Below, piece after piece: positions 50,151 to 59,835 of a stretch of DNA of 64,000 bases. The stretch comes from Mesostigma viride (taxonomy: Eukaryota; Streptophyta; Mesostigmatophyceae; Mesostigmatales; Mesostigmataceae). Location: positions 1,102,653 to 1,166,652 of the forward strand of contig RPFO01000156.1 of the NCBI GenBank assembly GCA_009746045.1. Reading direction: 5' to 3'. A program made the position numbers and the translations under genes. Within the stretch, counting starts at the first letter, position 1, and the number at the start of each line of letters is the position of its first letter. The notes below the pieces were generated by a model. That model searched no databases and was not told the origin of the DNA. It was given only the letters and a program-made list of their open reading frames with translations.

Positions 50151-50330
50151 TTAAAAATATAATTACTTACAGCAGAGTGAAATCACTCAAACCAAAGCAA
50201 ACGCCCAGCTATAAACCTATATACAGAGCCATGTCAAAGCTCTATACTACGATAAGACCAATGGAAACGCCTAACGGGAGGAACCTAATAGCCCTGCTGC
50301 ACCGCAAAATCAGCCCGCGTACGGCGGAGG
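50151..50330 (-). promoter_or_regulatory. 3' UTR of R2-like LINE with conserved hairpin
   Basis: On the minus strand it contains GAGTGATTTCACTC (50175-50188), a short hairpin that is also present at 59935-59948 and 60005-60018 in the other copies. The UTR ends GTAAGTAATTATATTTTTAA, directly before a TA tract. By analogy with R2, the 3' UTR could be the RT recognition site. Confidence 0.6.
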
Positions 50331-52445
50331 TCAGGGGGTTTGTATATGATATGACCATGGGGCCCGCTGGCCCTCCAGGTCCAGCCGGTCCTCCCGGAGC
50401 CGGCAGCACTCCTTGAAGAAGGCGGAGGTCAGGGGCCCCATGGCCCCAAACTCCTCCAGGACAAAGGGCACCACACGATGGTGCCCGACGTCGCCGTAGG
50501 CCAGGAGCTTGGCCCGCTCCGCCCGGTCCGCCGTGTAACCTGCCGTGAGGGAGGCCCCAGCCACGTGGCTAAGAGCCAAGGGCCGCGCCACCGAAACGTC
50601 AATAAGCAGATGCCGGCCACCCCCCTCAAAGTCCAGCACCACGATGTCAGGCCGGTGGTTGGGGGAATAGAAGGCAGCGCCATCCGCATCCTCGGACCGG
50701 ATGTTCGCGTGGGGGAAAACCGACCGAATCATGGCGAGCACCACCGTCAGGAGGACAGTGTGCAAATACAAATACCAATTCTGATTCTGTTGGCCCCCCA
50801 TGCAGGCAAGGTAGTGAGTCCCCGTGGGATCCAGCGGCTGCCCACAGCTACCACAAGGCCGCCCGGCCGGAACAAGAGGCTGCGGGGCAAATAGCTGGTG
50901 CCGGAGCGCCACCGAGTAGTGGCTGGGAGCCAAGGCGAATGGGGGGGCCATGGGAAGAGCACGAAGGTACGCCGAGCCCACACTCCGCAAGGAAAGCGAG
51001 AACAGCCACGCACGTCCCTGGGCGTTGAGGTCCGCGAAAAGAGCAATCCAATCAGCCGTGTGCAGAATACCCGCGTAGGTTTTCTGGTGTTTATCGATGA
51101 CGCGAGCAGGGAATGCGGCGGGAGATTGAACGGAGGCGACCGAGGGAGTGCCGCGAGGGAGGTGGCGCTGTACCGCCTGAGCGGCACGGACGGGAGAACA
51201 GGCCTGCTGGATCTCAGCATAGGCCTCCTGGATGGCGGTGACGAAGGGCAAAGGGCTGCTGGGGTCCAGGAGGTCAGGCGCTGCCGTTGCCAAAAGGGGC
51301 AGGAGCCGGCAGCTTTCCGCCCACGACTGAGCGACGGAGCCCAAAAATGCTGCTGGGGCCAGCCGGGCGGCACGAGTCAGACCGCAGCCACCCATCCGTG
51401 CAGGCAGGGAGGCAATGCGAATAGCATGTGGCGGGAGGTCGGGGCCCGGGACCAGCTGCGCCAAGGCCGACTGGATGCGTTCGTCGTGGCCCTCGGCGGC
51501 CAGCCGGACCTGAGCCGGAAGAGCGCCCCGGAGCCAGTGAACGACGCGAGGGTGAGCGCAAAACCACAGAAGCAGACCCTTGGTCTGCGAATCATGAAGG
51601 CGCGCAATCAAGGGCAGTACCTCAGTGCGTGCCTCGAGGGCGGCCCGCAGAGCATCGATGACAAACGCGGGGTCGCCAACCGGAACGCCGAGGACATCCA
51701 ACCCATGGAGGCGCTCGTCCCGGCCCAAGAGCTGGGGCGGAAAGCCGGAGCAATCACCTTGGGGCGAGTACACCGCGCACTTGGCCAGGGTCAACTGGAG
51801 GTTGATGTCGGCCACCGCGGTCTGCAGTGCCAGCAGAGCCGCGGTGGTGTCCGGCACAGGGCCCAGAAGGTAGATATCATCCAAGTAGGCCTGAATAGCG
51901 ACCGCCGGGTGGGCAGCATGGACCGCTTGGAGGCAACCCTGGAGGGGGGCGGCAAAGTACAGGGGTCCCAGGGGGTCCCCTTGCTGGGTGCCCGACCGCG
52001 ACAGCAGGCCGCCGCGAGTGCCGTCCTCCATGATGTGAACCAGTTGGCCGGGCTGGCCGTAGCACACGGCTGTCCAAGCGTACAAGTCCTCGAAGGACTC
52101 CATGACGGCCGCAAACATGCTGGCGCGGGACAGACTGTTGAACGCGTTGTGGCAGTCGACCTTGACGACAGCGTGGGTGGGGTGGGCCTCGAGGTAGGCC
52201 TGCACCGAATGGATGAGGATATCCGCCCCGCCTGGAGTCGTCACCCCCAGCTGGGCCGCCACCGAGGTCTCACCCGCTGCGAGGGGCGGGCAGAAAAAGG
52301 CACGGAGCTCGGGCGCCTTTTGGCGGCAGATCACTTTGCCCACGAGCTTGCGGAGCACCTCACCGCAGGCGATCGGGCGCACCTTGCCCTCGGGGGGGGC
52401 AAGACACCCTTGAGCAGAGCGAGGAGGCGAGCGCCCGCTAACCAC
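50331..52445 (-). CDS. LINE copy 1 ORF, C-terminal part: RT, CCHC, endonuclease
   Basis: RT blocks in order: GKVRPIACGEVLRKLVGKV (about 20-38), VKVDCHNAFNSLSRASMF (about 98-115), GTQQGDPLGPLYFA, AIQAYLDDIYLLGP with the catalytic YLDD (about 187-200), and LTLAKCAVYS. A thumb region follows, then CGSCGQPLDPTGTHYLAC (CX2CX7HX4C, about 541), then the PD-(D/E)XK endonuclease core RPDIVVLDFEGG...LLIDVSVARP (about 607-630). This order (RT, CCHC, RLE) is the R2/CRE/NeSL-type layout used for target-primed reverse transcription. Compared with the copy at 58155 it lacks the last 40 or so residues, which are replaced by unrelated sequence. Confidence 0.9.
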   Translation of the reverse strand: MVSGRSPPRSAQGCLAPPEGKVRPIACGEVLRKLVGKVICRQKAPELRAFFCPPLAAGETSVAAQLGVTTPGGADILIHSVQAYLEAHPTHAVVKVDCHNAFNSLSRASMFAAVMESFEDLYAWTAVCYGQPGQLVHIMEDGTRGGLLSRSGTQQGDPLGPLYFAAPLQGCLQAVHAAHPAVAIQAYLDDIYLLGPVPDTTAALLALQTAVADINLQLTLAKCAVYSPQGDCSGFPPQLLGRDERLHGLDVLGVPVGDPAFVIDALRAALEARTEVLPLIARLHDSQTKGLLLWFCAHPRVVHWLRGALPAQVRLAAEGHDERIQSALAQLVPGPDLPPHAIRIASLPARMGGCGLTRAARLAPAAFLGSVAQSWAESCRLLPLLATAAPDLLDPSSPLPFVTAIQEAYAEIQQACSPVRAAQAVQRHLPRGTPSVASVQSPAAFPARVIDKHQKTYAGILHTADWIALFADLNAQGRAWLFSLSLRSVGSAYLRALPMAPPFALAPSHYSVALRHQLFAPQPLVPAGRPCGSCGQPLDPTGTHYLACMGGQQNQNWYLYLHTVLLTVVLAMIRSVFPHANIRSEDADGAAFYSPNHRPDIVVLDFEGGGRHLLIDVSVARPLALSHVAGASLTAGYTADRAERAKLLAYGDVGHHRVVPFVLEEFGAMGPLTSAFFKECCRLREDRLDLEGQRAPWSYHIQTP

Positions 52446-54574
52446 TCGCGCGCAGCGGGAGGAACGCGACCAGCCGCCAGGTCAATGAGGGTGTCAAAGA
52501 GAATGTCCTCGCCCCCATGCCCCACCAGGACCTCCAAGTGCTCGTAGCGCCAGCCCGACGGCCCGGTAGAGGAAGCCCGCGGGACCGCACGCATCACCTC
52601 CAGGAAGCAGTCGCGGTCCAGCCGGAGGGGGGCCGGCAGGGGGTCCGGCACGGGCAGCTGGAATCCGGGCTCCGCAGGGTGAAGAGCCTCCAAGGCCGCC
52701 AGGGTAGCCGCATTGGCGGGGGCCAGCTTGGCCATTTCCAAGCGGGTCATGGCCCGGCTGAGCTGCCCCTCGCGGACGAGGCGGATGACGTCGGCGGCCA
52801 CCCGCTCGAAGTTGACCTCCCCCGACAGCCGGGCCGTGCGCGGGGGCGGCACGCCAAACAGCCCCTCCCAGTCCCCCTGCAGAAAGCGTCGGCAACGGGC
52901 AATAACCGCACCCTGGAGGCCGCGCACACCACGCCCGAGAGGGGTGAGGAGCAGGCGGGGGGTCACCATGTGCAGTTTAAAGCCCAGCGGGTCGTCCGGA
53001 GCGGCGTGCATGCGCCGGAGAGAAACGATTGCACATTGCGCGAAAAGGCTACGCGCGCGGTGGGGGAGGTCGGTCAGGGTAGACGTCGGGTTGATGGCGC
53101 ATGCATCCCAGGGAACCGTGTCAAGCCAACGCCAACTGGCCGAGTAGTCGGGCGGCGGGGGCTGGGAGCCGGTGGGAGCCGAGGCGGGAGGGGGGGAGGG
53201 GGCCGGGACTGCTGGCCGGTTGAGGGGCCGTTGAGCAACACAGGCGCGCGCGTGCTGAGCGCGCCCGTGAATGGAGTACACCCGCTGGCAGTGAGCTTCC
53301 GGGCACCGGTAACAGCTCATGGCCTGCAGATCCGCCGCGCCGAGATCGGGGTGCACAGCGCGAAGGTGCTGGCAGAGGAGGTTACGGTTGTGGAACACAC
53401 CAGCACACGGGGACCCCGTGGGAAGCAGCACGGCACACCGGTGAAGGCCGTCGGCGGGCGCTGAGTGGCGGGGAGCGGCGCCAGCAAAGGCAGGACGTGG
53501 GGCCTGCGGCGTCTCCCCAGCCGGGCCGGCAGGCGCGCGCACCACGACCCGACCAGCGCCCGGCATGCCCGCCGGGGCCACGGAGGAGGCAGTGCCCACC
53601 GGGGAGACCCCCAGCGGAGGGGGATCGAGAACGCCGGCGCCCCTCCCAGGGGGACTCGCCAGCGCGCCCGCGACCACCCCAGGCCCCGGCAACGAGGCCG
53701 GGGGCGGCGGCCGAGGGGTCGGGGAGGCAGCTGGCCCCGGGGCCCGGTGGGGACCCGGCAGGGGACCCAGCGAGACCGGGGGCGGGCCGAGAGGAAGCGC
53801 AGTCCCAGGGGGCGGCACAACAGCCCGGCACAACGGGCAGCGCGGCACGGAGTGGAGCAAGCTGCGCGCGATGCACGCTTGATGGAATGTGTGGCCGCAC
53901 GCGGGCAGGCGACACAAGCCATCCCCCGGCCGGAAGGGCTCAAGGCAGATGGCACAGGAGCCCGACTCGGGGTCGTCCCCCTCCAGAAGGGACCGGACAT
54001 GAGGGGGGGGCGGGTCCCAGCCGGCCTCCCAGCAACCCGGGAGAGCAGCAATCTGGGCGCGCGAGAGGATGCCGACCGGTTGGTCAGCCGCGGGGTGCCA
54101 TTCGTGCGGGATGCCTGCCAACTCCAGGATGTCGTGGAGGAAGGCAGAAACAGGCGTCCCCGCGGTTAGGGGCTGGGCGCGCCCGGCCGAGTCCACCAAG
54201 ATGGCCTGGCCGCCCTGAACCGCGATGGGGGCCCCGAACTCCACACGCAGCATGGCGGCCTGCGCCAGGCTGAGGGAGGTGATGAGAAAGCCCCCACTGG
54301 CAACCGGGCCGGGAGGCGGGGCCTGGGCGTCCAAGAAGAGGCGAAGCTGCCGCGGGGACATGAGGCCCAGGTCGGCGCCGCCCGCGAGGTAGGCCGCCCG
54401 CACCGAGACCTGTGCGTCTCGAGCCACCGCCGTGACGAACTCGACCACCTCCTGACCCACCCGCTCGTCCAGGGAAAGCAGCTCTTCCTGCCGGGCGGCC
54501 GGGAGATGCCACGGCAGCCGGCAGCCGGCGTGATATCCTTCCAAGACATACCCCCAAAGAGTCGAGGCCGTCAC
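52331..54574 (-). CDS. LINE copy 1 ORF, middle part: RING-H2, C2H2, RT fingers
   Basis: Residues 1-180 are a conserved but unrecognised region (LPWHLPAARQEELL and HDILELAGIPHEWHP are shared with the relative at 61893). Residues 207-249 are a RING-H2 finger: C207, C210, C226, H228, H231, C234, C246, C249. Most RING fingers act as ubiquitin E3 ligases. About 380-450 hold two Cys/His fingers (CAGVFHNRNLLCQHLRAVH and CYRCPEAHCQRVYS), as in the N-terminal DNA-binding part of R2-type LINEs. The end carries the RT start block STGPSGWRYEHLEVL. The frame then leaves the coding line at a C8 run near 52395, where the next frame takes over. Confidence 0.85.
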   Translation of the reverse strand: MTASTLWGYVLEGYHAGCRLPWHLPAARQEELLSLDERVGQEVVEFVTAVARDAQVSVRAAYLAGGADLGLMSPRQLRLFLDAQAPPPGPVASGGFLITSLSLAQAAMLRVEFGAPIAVQGGQAILVDSAGRAQPLTAGTPVSAFLHDILELAGIPHEWHPAADQPVGILSRAQIAALPGCWEAGWDPPPPHVRSLLEGDDPESGSCAICLEPFRPGDGLCRLPACGHTFHQACIARSLLHSVPRCPLCRAVVPPPGTALPLGPPPVSLGPLPGPHRAPGPAASPTPRPPPPASLPGPGVVAGALASPPGRGAGVLDPPPLGVSPVGTASSVAPAGMPGAGRVVVRAPAGPAGETPQAPRPAFAGAAPRHSAPADGLHRCAVLLPTGSPCAGVFHNRNLLCQHLRAVHPDLGAADLQAMSCYRCPEAHCQRVYSIHGRAQHARACVAQRPLNRPAVPAPSPPPASAPTGSQPPPPDYSASWRWLDTVPWDACAINPTSTLTDLPHRARSLFAQCAIVSLRRMHAAPDDPLGFKLHMVTPRLLLTPLGRGVRGLQGAVIARCRRFLQGDWEGLFGVPPPRTARLSGEVNFERVAADVIRLVREGQLSRAMTRLEMAKLAPANAATLAALEALHPAEPGFQLPVPDPLPAPLRLDRDCFLEVMRAVPRASSTGPSGWRYEHLEVLVGHGGEDILFDTLIDLAAGRVPPAAREWLAGARLLALLKGVLPPPRARCARSPAVRCSASSWAK

Positions 54575-55403
54575 CGGGGGGCGGCGGAAAGAAATGTCGC
54601 CCGCACCTGCGCAACTAGGGCCAGGAAGGCCGGGGGCCTAGGGAGCGAGGGGAAGGCGGCCTGGAGCCCGACCGCGTCCAGCAACAAAGGGCAGTACGCC
54701 CAAGAAAAGGTGGCGCGGCCCACCACGCCGACAATGTGCGAGGGCGGCCACGAGGTGAACGCGTGGGCCCGGGGGCCGCCGTCCCACGCGGCAAGGACGG
54801 GGGTGGCGGCTGGGTGGCCAACCGCGGCCGGGGGAAGGGAGGCCAGAGCGTCGGGGAGCGAGGGGCCGGGGGCGGGCGCCGGGGTCGCCAGGCCCGCCGG
54901 GGGTCGGCCGGGCCCAGCCCAGGCGACAGCGCCGCGCCCCCGTCGGCGGGGCCAGGCGACGGGTGGGGCCCCGGGGCCGAGGGCGCCAGGGCCCGAGCAA
55001 CGGCGGCCCCATCGGGCAGGCCACGGCCCGCCCCGAGGGCCTCGGCAGGGGGGCACACGGGGCAGGGGGCCGGAGCACCCAGCGGGGAGGGCAGCCCGGG
55101 GGCCCGCCGGGGGGGACAGCGCGGGCACGTCCAGGAGCCCGGCGGGACCCGGTAGAGCCGGGGAGTAAGACACTGCAAGTGCCACCCGGAATTGCAAGCA
55201 TCACAAACTAACATGTGGTGCCCGCGGTGCCCGCTCCGGCAGACCTCGCAGACCAAGGAGGGGGAGACCGGGGCGCCCGAGCCCCCCGCAGCCGGGTCGC
55301 CCACCTCCGCAAGAAGGGCCGCAAGCCGAGAGGACCGCCGAGGCGCCAACCGGGGAGCGGGGGAGCCGTTGGGCGAAGGGGGTCGTGGGTCGTCCATGAA
55401 CAA
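54571..55403 (-). CDS. LINE copy 1 ORF, N-terminal part with PHD finger
   Basis: The frame from 55403 starts MFMDDPRPPSPNG and has a textbook C4HC3 PHD finger: C52, C55, C67, C70, H75, C78, C93, C96, with the conserved Trp two residues before C93. PHD fingers usually read histone H3 tails, so this could steer the element to particular chromatin; that is inference. After the finger comes a long Pro/Ala/Arg-rich linker. The frame appears to shift within the linker, because the segment LLLDAVGLQAAFPSLPRPPA, conserved in the relative at 61893, lies in the frame ending at 54571. Short indels at G/C runs explain this. Confidence 0.75.
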
Positions 55404-55511
55404 TCAGGGCAGGCGTGGCAGCCACCGAGGGGGGGGGCTGGGGGGTGTGGGGGGCGGAGCCCCCACGCGGGGGGTTTGGGGGGCGGCAGCCCCCCAACGC
55501 GCTGCGGTCGC

Positions 55512-55940
55512 GGTACCGCCTGCCGTCCGGCACTTTGAAGCCCGCCGGTGCTATAATTCCTATCGTCCACGCATGTTTTCCCCTGCCTCAAACCGCACGT
55601 TGCATTTAAATCTGGAGCCCAAAATTCACTGAAAACGTGTGCCAGCCGGTAGCAAACTGGGCCAAGCTGCCACGGAATGGTGGTACCGCCTGCCGTCCGG
55701 CACTTTGAAGCCCGCCGGTGCTATAATTCCTATCGTCCACGCATGTTTTCCCCTGCCTCAAACCGCACGTTGCATTTAAATCTGGAGCCCAAAATTCACT
55801 GAAAACGTGTGCCAGCCGGTAGCAAACTGGGCCAAGCTGCCACGGAGTGGTGGTACCGCCTGCCGTCCGGCACTTTGAAGCCCGCCGGTGCTATAATTCC
55901 TATCGTCCACGCATGTTTTCCCCTGCCTCAAACCGCACGT
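55512..55940 (-). repeat. 170-bp tandem monomers upstream of LINE ORF
   Basis: Units start at 55512, 55682 and 55852 (GGTACCGCCTGCCGTCCGGC), spacing exactly 170 bp, with about 2.5 units and almost no divergence. They lie just 5' of the LINE ORF, and the outermost unit is truncated at the element's 5' end. The arrangement resembles the promoter monomers of mouse L1 5' UTRs; a promoter role is inferred. Confidence 0.85.
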
Positions 55941-55964
55941 ATATACACTCCATGCACATATATA

Positions 55965-58131
55965 CAGCCATGTCTAGCCACTGTTCATATTCATATATCT
56001 TTGTCTATGTGTCACAAAAGTTGTGTTATATTATCTGTGCAAGGTCTGAACAGTTAGCAACACAGTTGGTGGGAGTTGGCCATACCGTTACAAAAGAACT
56101 TTGCATCCAAGGTTGAGTGATTAGCTGGAAACTGGCAGGTGTTGCATGGACCAGTGAACCCAATGACACTTGATGGACCTGAATTAAGTTTTGTGCAATG
56201 TCTGAAATGATGATGATTAATTAAATAGGTACCAGTTTTAGAACCGAGCTGGCGCGAATGCCAGAAGTAGTATCCATGATATTATTAGATCTGCTGCTAG
56301 ATCTAGATGTGTACTACAGCTTGCAACCGGACATCACTATATTTGGACAAGTGTACAGGGAGGTATGAAGTACCAAAGTACAGGGGGTACCCAGTAAAAT
56401 GGGACGAAACGTGGATGTAAAATATTGACGTGTATGCAAATTCGAGGCTATGGCGGTGCAGAAAATTGATTGGTGTAGGAGCATCGATGCATGGATCCGT
56501 TCCAAAATTTGTAGGCATAATTTATACGTTATAAAATATCTGTAGCCGCAGTCACGCAACATCTAATGATGCGCGCAGTTTTCTCGGGCTGGATTTTATT
56601 GCGTCAGGGCGCGTTTTTTGCCTGGGCGGTGATGATGGAGCTAGATCTTGTTGTTTGACGTCGTATCATGGGGTGTTTCGCCACGAATAGTTTTTATATA
56701 TTGTGTTTCGCATATTCCATTAGCGCTCATGGGCCGGGAAAGTCGCGAGGCACCTTCTTGCCTCCGGCGTGCTAACTCCCGCAAGACCCATAATTTGCGG
56801 TTTCGACCTGGCGCAGTTTAGTATCCCAGCGTCGGACATCGACAAGGTAAAGCTGTTCTATCGTTCGGTAAGTAATCTTGGACCTGTAATCAAAAATTTG
56901 ATAGGCTTAAAGTCACTACTTTACTACTCTATGGATTGGTCAATGGTGGTTGTTGCACACAACCACTGCGATCAGTTTTTCATCCGTTTTCTTCATGATT
57001 AGCCGTGTTTACACCAAATATACGAAAATAACGATTGATATAACATTTAGAAAAGTGGTTTATGGTATCACGATGGTTTTTACTGCCTAAGAACTTCAAG
57101 ACAGTTGGTATTCTGACCTGTTTTAGGTTGGCCTTTTTGCTTTGCTAGTATGGGAAGCCTGCGCCATTGTGCAGTCACTCCATGTAACAAGCATGGAAGC
57201 CCCAGTGCCTTGCTGGCATAAAATACAATGTCAGTGCATTGTCTCTATATTCTTTCACTTCGGCCATGCACGTGGAGGTCGTTTCTAATGTTTTGGATGC
57301 ATGTGTAACACAGCCCCTTGCACCCCCTTGCTACATGTGCACTTGGGCCTTGGCATAGTGTCATACTTACTATTAGCCCTTGCTAGCTACCATATGGTTT
57401 TATTTCTTCACACCAACATGAAATATAGTTGAAGCCGCACCTTAGTGATGATTTGAGCTTTACATGGCAACATGTAAAGCTCAAAGATCACCACTACCGT
57501 GACAATGCCTCTTGTTGCTGTGTTGTTGCTTCGTACGATTAGCAGCTAATATAATCAAGCCCAGCATAAAATGAGCTTCAACTAGCATTGTCACCATGCT
57601 AGGCCTTTTGGAACACGCTTATTAGAGCATCGCCATGTGAGAAAAATGAGCATGTGGTAGTTAGTGTGTTGGCTATAGTCTTCGCCCTTGTACCATGCCA
57701 TGATACGTAGGAGTGCAGCTGTGCATTGGCGTTGTGATCTATGTTTGGATGCTATAGTGCATGTTCTGTAGGCTGGGATTGATGAAACTATGCATGCCTT
57801 GCCATCTATGATGTTTTTTGACGATGTGGACTAGGAAACTTGCCTTGTAATGATAGCAATTGTACCAAGGAAACTGGTCCCTATTTTTAGTCACCAGTTA
57901 TTTTTATATCTGCCTGATGGGTCCCTGGGACAACCTCCGGTGTCAGTGTTCAGTAGCCATGCCCAGCTACCTGTGCAACTGCCTTTACGAGGCCAGGGTC
58001 AACTTCACCGTCTAAACGTCCAATAATGCATGATACGTGTGTCATGTCTCGCACCCAGCGCCCCCCCCTGGGGGGGGGTCCTTAATATATACCCATAGGA
58101 CAGTGCAACATGACCAATGGCATGACCCCCA
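55965..58131. other. AT-rich spacer, possible host exon and hairpin
   Basis: No proven gene. An open stretch at 56726-56866 is bounded by a possible acceptor (TCCATTAG) and a strong donor (GTAAGT at 56867). It would encode ARPIICGFDLAQFSIPASDI and so on; it could be a host exon, with low confidence. A hairpin lies at about 57445-57492, with a perfect 13-bp stem TGAGCTTTACATG and loop GCAA. The rest is unremarkable. Confidence 0.35.
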
Positions 58132-58154
58132 AGTAACTATATATATTAAAAATG

Positions 58155-59835
58155 CTGCCCACCCGGCGGTCGCTATTCAGGCCTACTTGGATGATATCTA
58201 CCTTCTGGGCCCTGTGCCGGACACCACCGCGGCTCTGCTGGCACTGCAGACCGCGGTGGCCGACATCAACCTCCAGTTGACCCTGGCCAAGTGCGCGGTG
58301 TACTCGCCCCAAGGTGATTGCTCCGGCTTTCCGCCCCAGCTCTTGGGCCGGGACGAGCGCCTCCATGGGTTGGATGTCCTCGGCGTTCCGGTTGGCGACC
58401 CCGCGTTTGTCATCGATGCTCTGCGGGCCGCCCTCGAGGCACGCACTGAGGTACTGCCCTTGATTGCGCGCCTTCATGATTCGCAGACCAAGGGTCTGCT
58501 TCTGTGGTTTTGCGCTCACCCTCGCGTCGTTCACTGGCTCCGGGGCGCTCTTCCGGCTCAGGTCCGGCTGGCCGCCGAGGGCCACGACAAACGCATCCAG
58601 TCGGCCTTGGCGCAGCTGGTCCCGGGCCCCGACCTCCCGCCACATGCTATTCGCATTGCCTCCCTGCCTGCACGGATGGGTGGCTGCGGTCTGACTCGTG
58701 CCGCCCGGCTGGCCCCAGCAGCATTTTTGGGCTCCGTCGCTCAGTCGTGGGCGGAAAGCTGCCGGCTCCTGCCCCTTTTGGCTACGGCAGCGCCTGACCT
58801 CCTGGACCCCAGCAGCCCTTTGCCCTTCGTCACCGCCATCCAGGAGGCCTATGCTGAGATCCAGCAGGCCTGTTCTCCCGTCCGTGCCGCTCAGGCGGTA
58901 CAGCGCCACCTCCCTCGCGGCACTCCCTCGGTCGCCTCCGTTCAATCTCCCGCCGCATTCCCTGCTCGCGTCATCGATAAACACCAGAAAACCTACGCGG
59001 GTATTCTGCACACGGCTGATTGGATTGCTCTTTTCGCGGACCTCAACGCCCAGGGACGTGCGTGGCTGTTCTCGCTTTCCTTGCGGAGTGTGGGCTCGGC
59101 GTACCTTCGTGCTCTTCCCATGGCCCCCCCATTCGCCTTGGCTCCCAGCCACTACTCGGTGGCGCTCCGGCACCAGCTATTTGCCCGCAGCCTCTTGTTC
59201 CGGCCGGGCGGCCTTGTGGTAGCTGTGGGCAGCCGCTGGATCCCACGGGGACTCACTACCTTGCCTGCATGGGGGGCCAACAGAATCAGAATTGGTATTT
59301 GTATTTGCACACTGTCCTCCTGACGGTGGTGCTCGCCATGATTCGGTCGGTCTTTCCCCACGCGAACATCCGGTCCGAGGATGCGGATGGCGCTGCCTTC
59401 TATTCCCCCAACCACCGGCCTGACATCGTGGTGCTGGACTTTGAGGGGGGTGGCCGGCATCTGCTTATTGACGTTTCGGTGGCGCGGCCCTTGGCTCTTA
59501 GCCACGTGGCTGGGGCCTCCCTCACGGCAGGTTACACGGCGGACCGGGCGGAGCGGGCCAAGCTCCTGGCCTACGGCGACGTCGGGCACCATCGTGTGGT
59601 GCCCTTTGTCCTGGAGGAGTTTGGGGCCATGGGGCCCCTGACCTCCGCCTTCTTCAAGGAGTGTTGCCGGCTCCGGGAGGACCGGCTGGACCTGGAGGGC
59701 CAACGGGCCCCATGGTCGGCGCGGACCTGGACGTCATATTGGCGTCAGCGCTTGTCGGTGGCGCTGACTCGGGCCATGGCTGACATCATGCTCCGCCGTA
59801 CGCGGGCTGATTTTGCGGTGCAGCAGGGCTATTAG
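58155..59835 (+). pseudogene. R2-like LINE, 5'-truncated copy X (RT end to endonuclease)
   Basis: Starts just before the YLDD box (AAHPAVAIQAYLDDIYLLGP) and continues through the thumb, CCHC (GSCGQPLDPTGTHYLAC) and PD-(D/E)XK endonuclease (RPDIVVLDFEGG...LLIDVSV) to the natural C-terminus RRTRADFAVQQGY and a stop at 59833-59835. It is almost identical to copy 1 at the protein level. One single-base loss in a C run near 59187 shifts the frame (58155-59323, then 59020-59835). It retains the C-terminal 40 residues that copy 1 lost, so it gives the true end of the ORF. Confidence 0.88.

Larger units (their letters stand above)
50151..55950 (-). mobile_element. R2-like LINE with PHD and RING fingers (copy 1)
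   Basis: The LINE has a restriction-like endonuclease and is almost full length on the minus strand. 14-bp direct repeats CATGCACATATATA lie at 50137-50150 and 55951-55964. Order: 170-bp tandem monomers (5' UTR), PHD finger, conserved unknown region, RING-H2, C2H2 fingers, RT, CCHC, PD-(D/E)XK endonuclease, and a 3' UTR ending in TTATATTTTTAA. The ORF is GC-rich, unlike the AT-rich flanks. Frame changes occur at C/G homopolymers (near 54590 and 52395; possibly also near 54700-54900), and the extreme C-terminus is replaced by a short filler around 50320-50345. Near identity with the copies at 58155-61875 shows recent activity. Confidence 0.88.

Noticed and set aside
50898-52547. 549-codon plus-strand frame opposite the LINE RT
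   Set aside because: It is the GC-rich antisense shadow of a clear RT/endonuclease reading frame and has no motifs of its own; the same shadow appears opposite copy X.
56726-56866. Confident host exon
   Set aside because: Splice-like borders and an open frame are present, but there is no recognisable protein family and no partner exon, so it is kept only as a note in the spacer entry.
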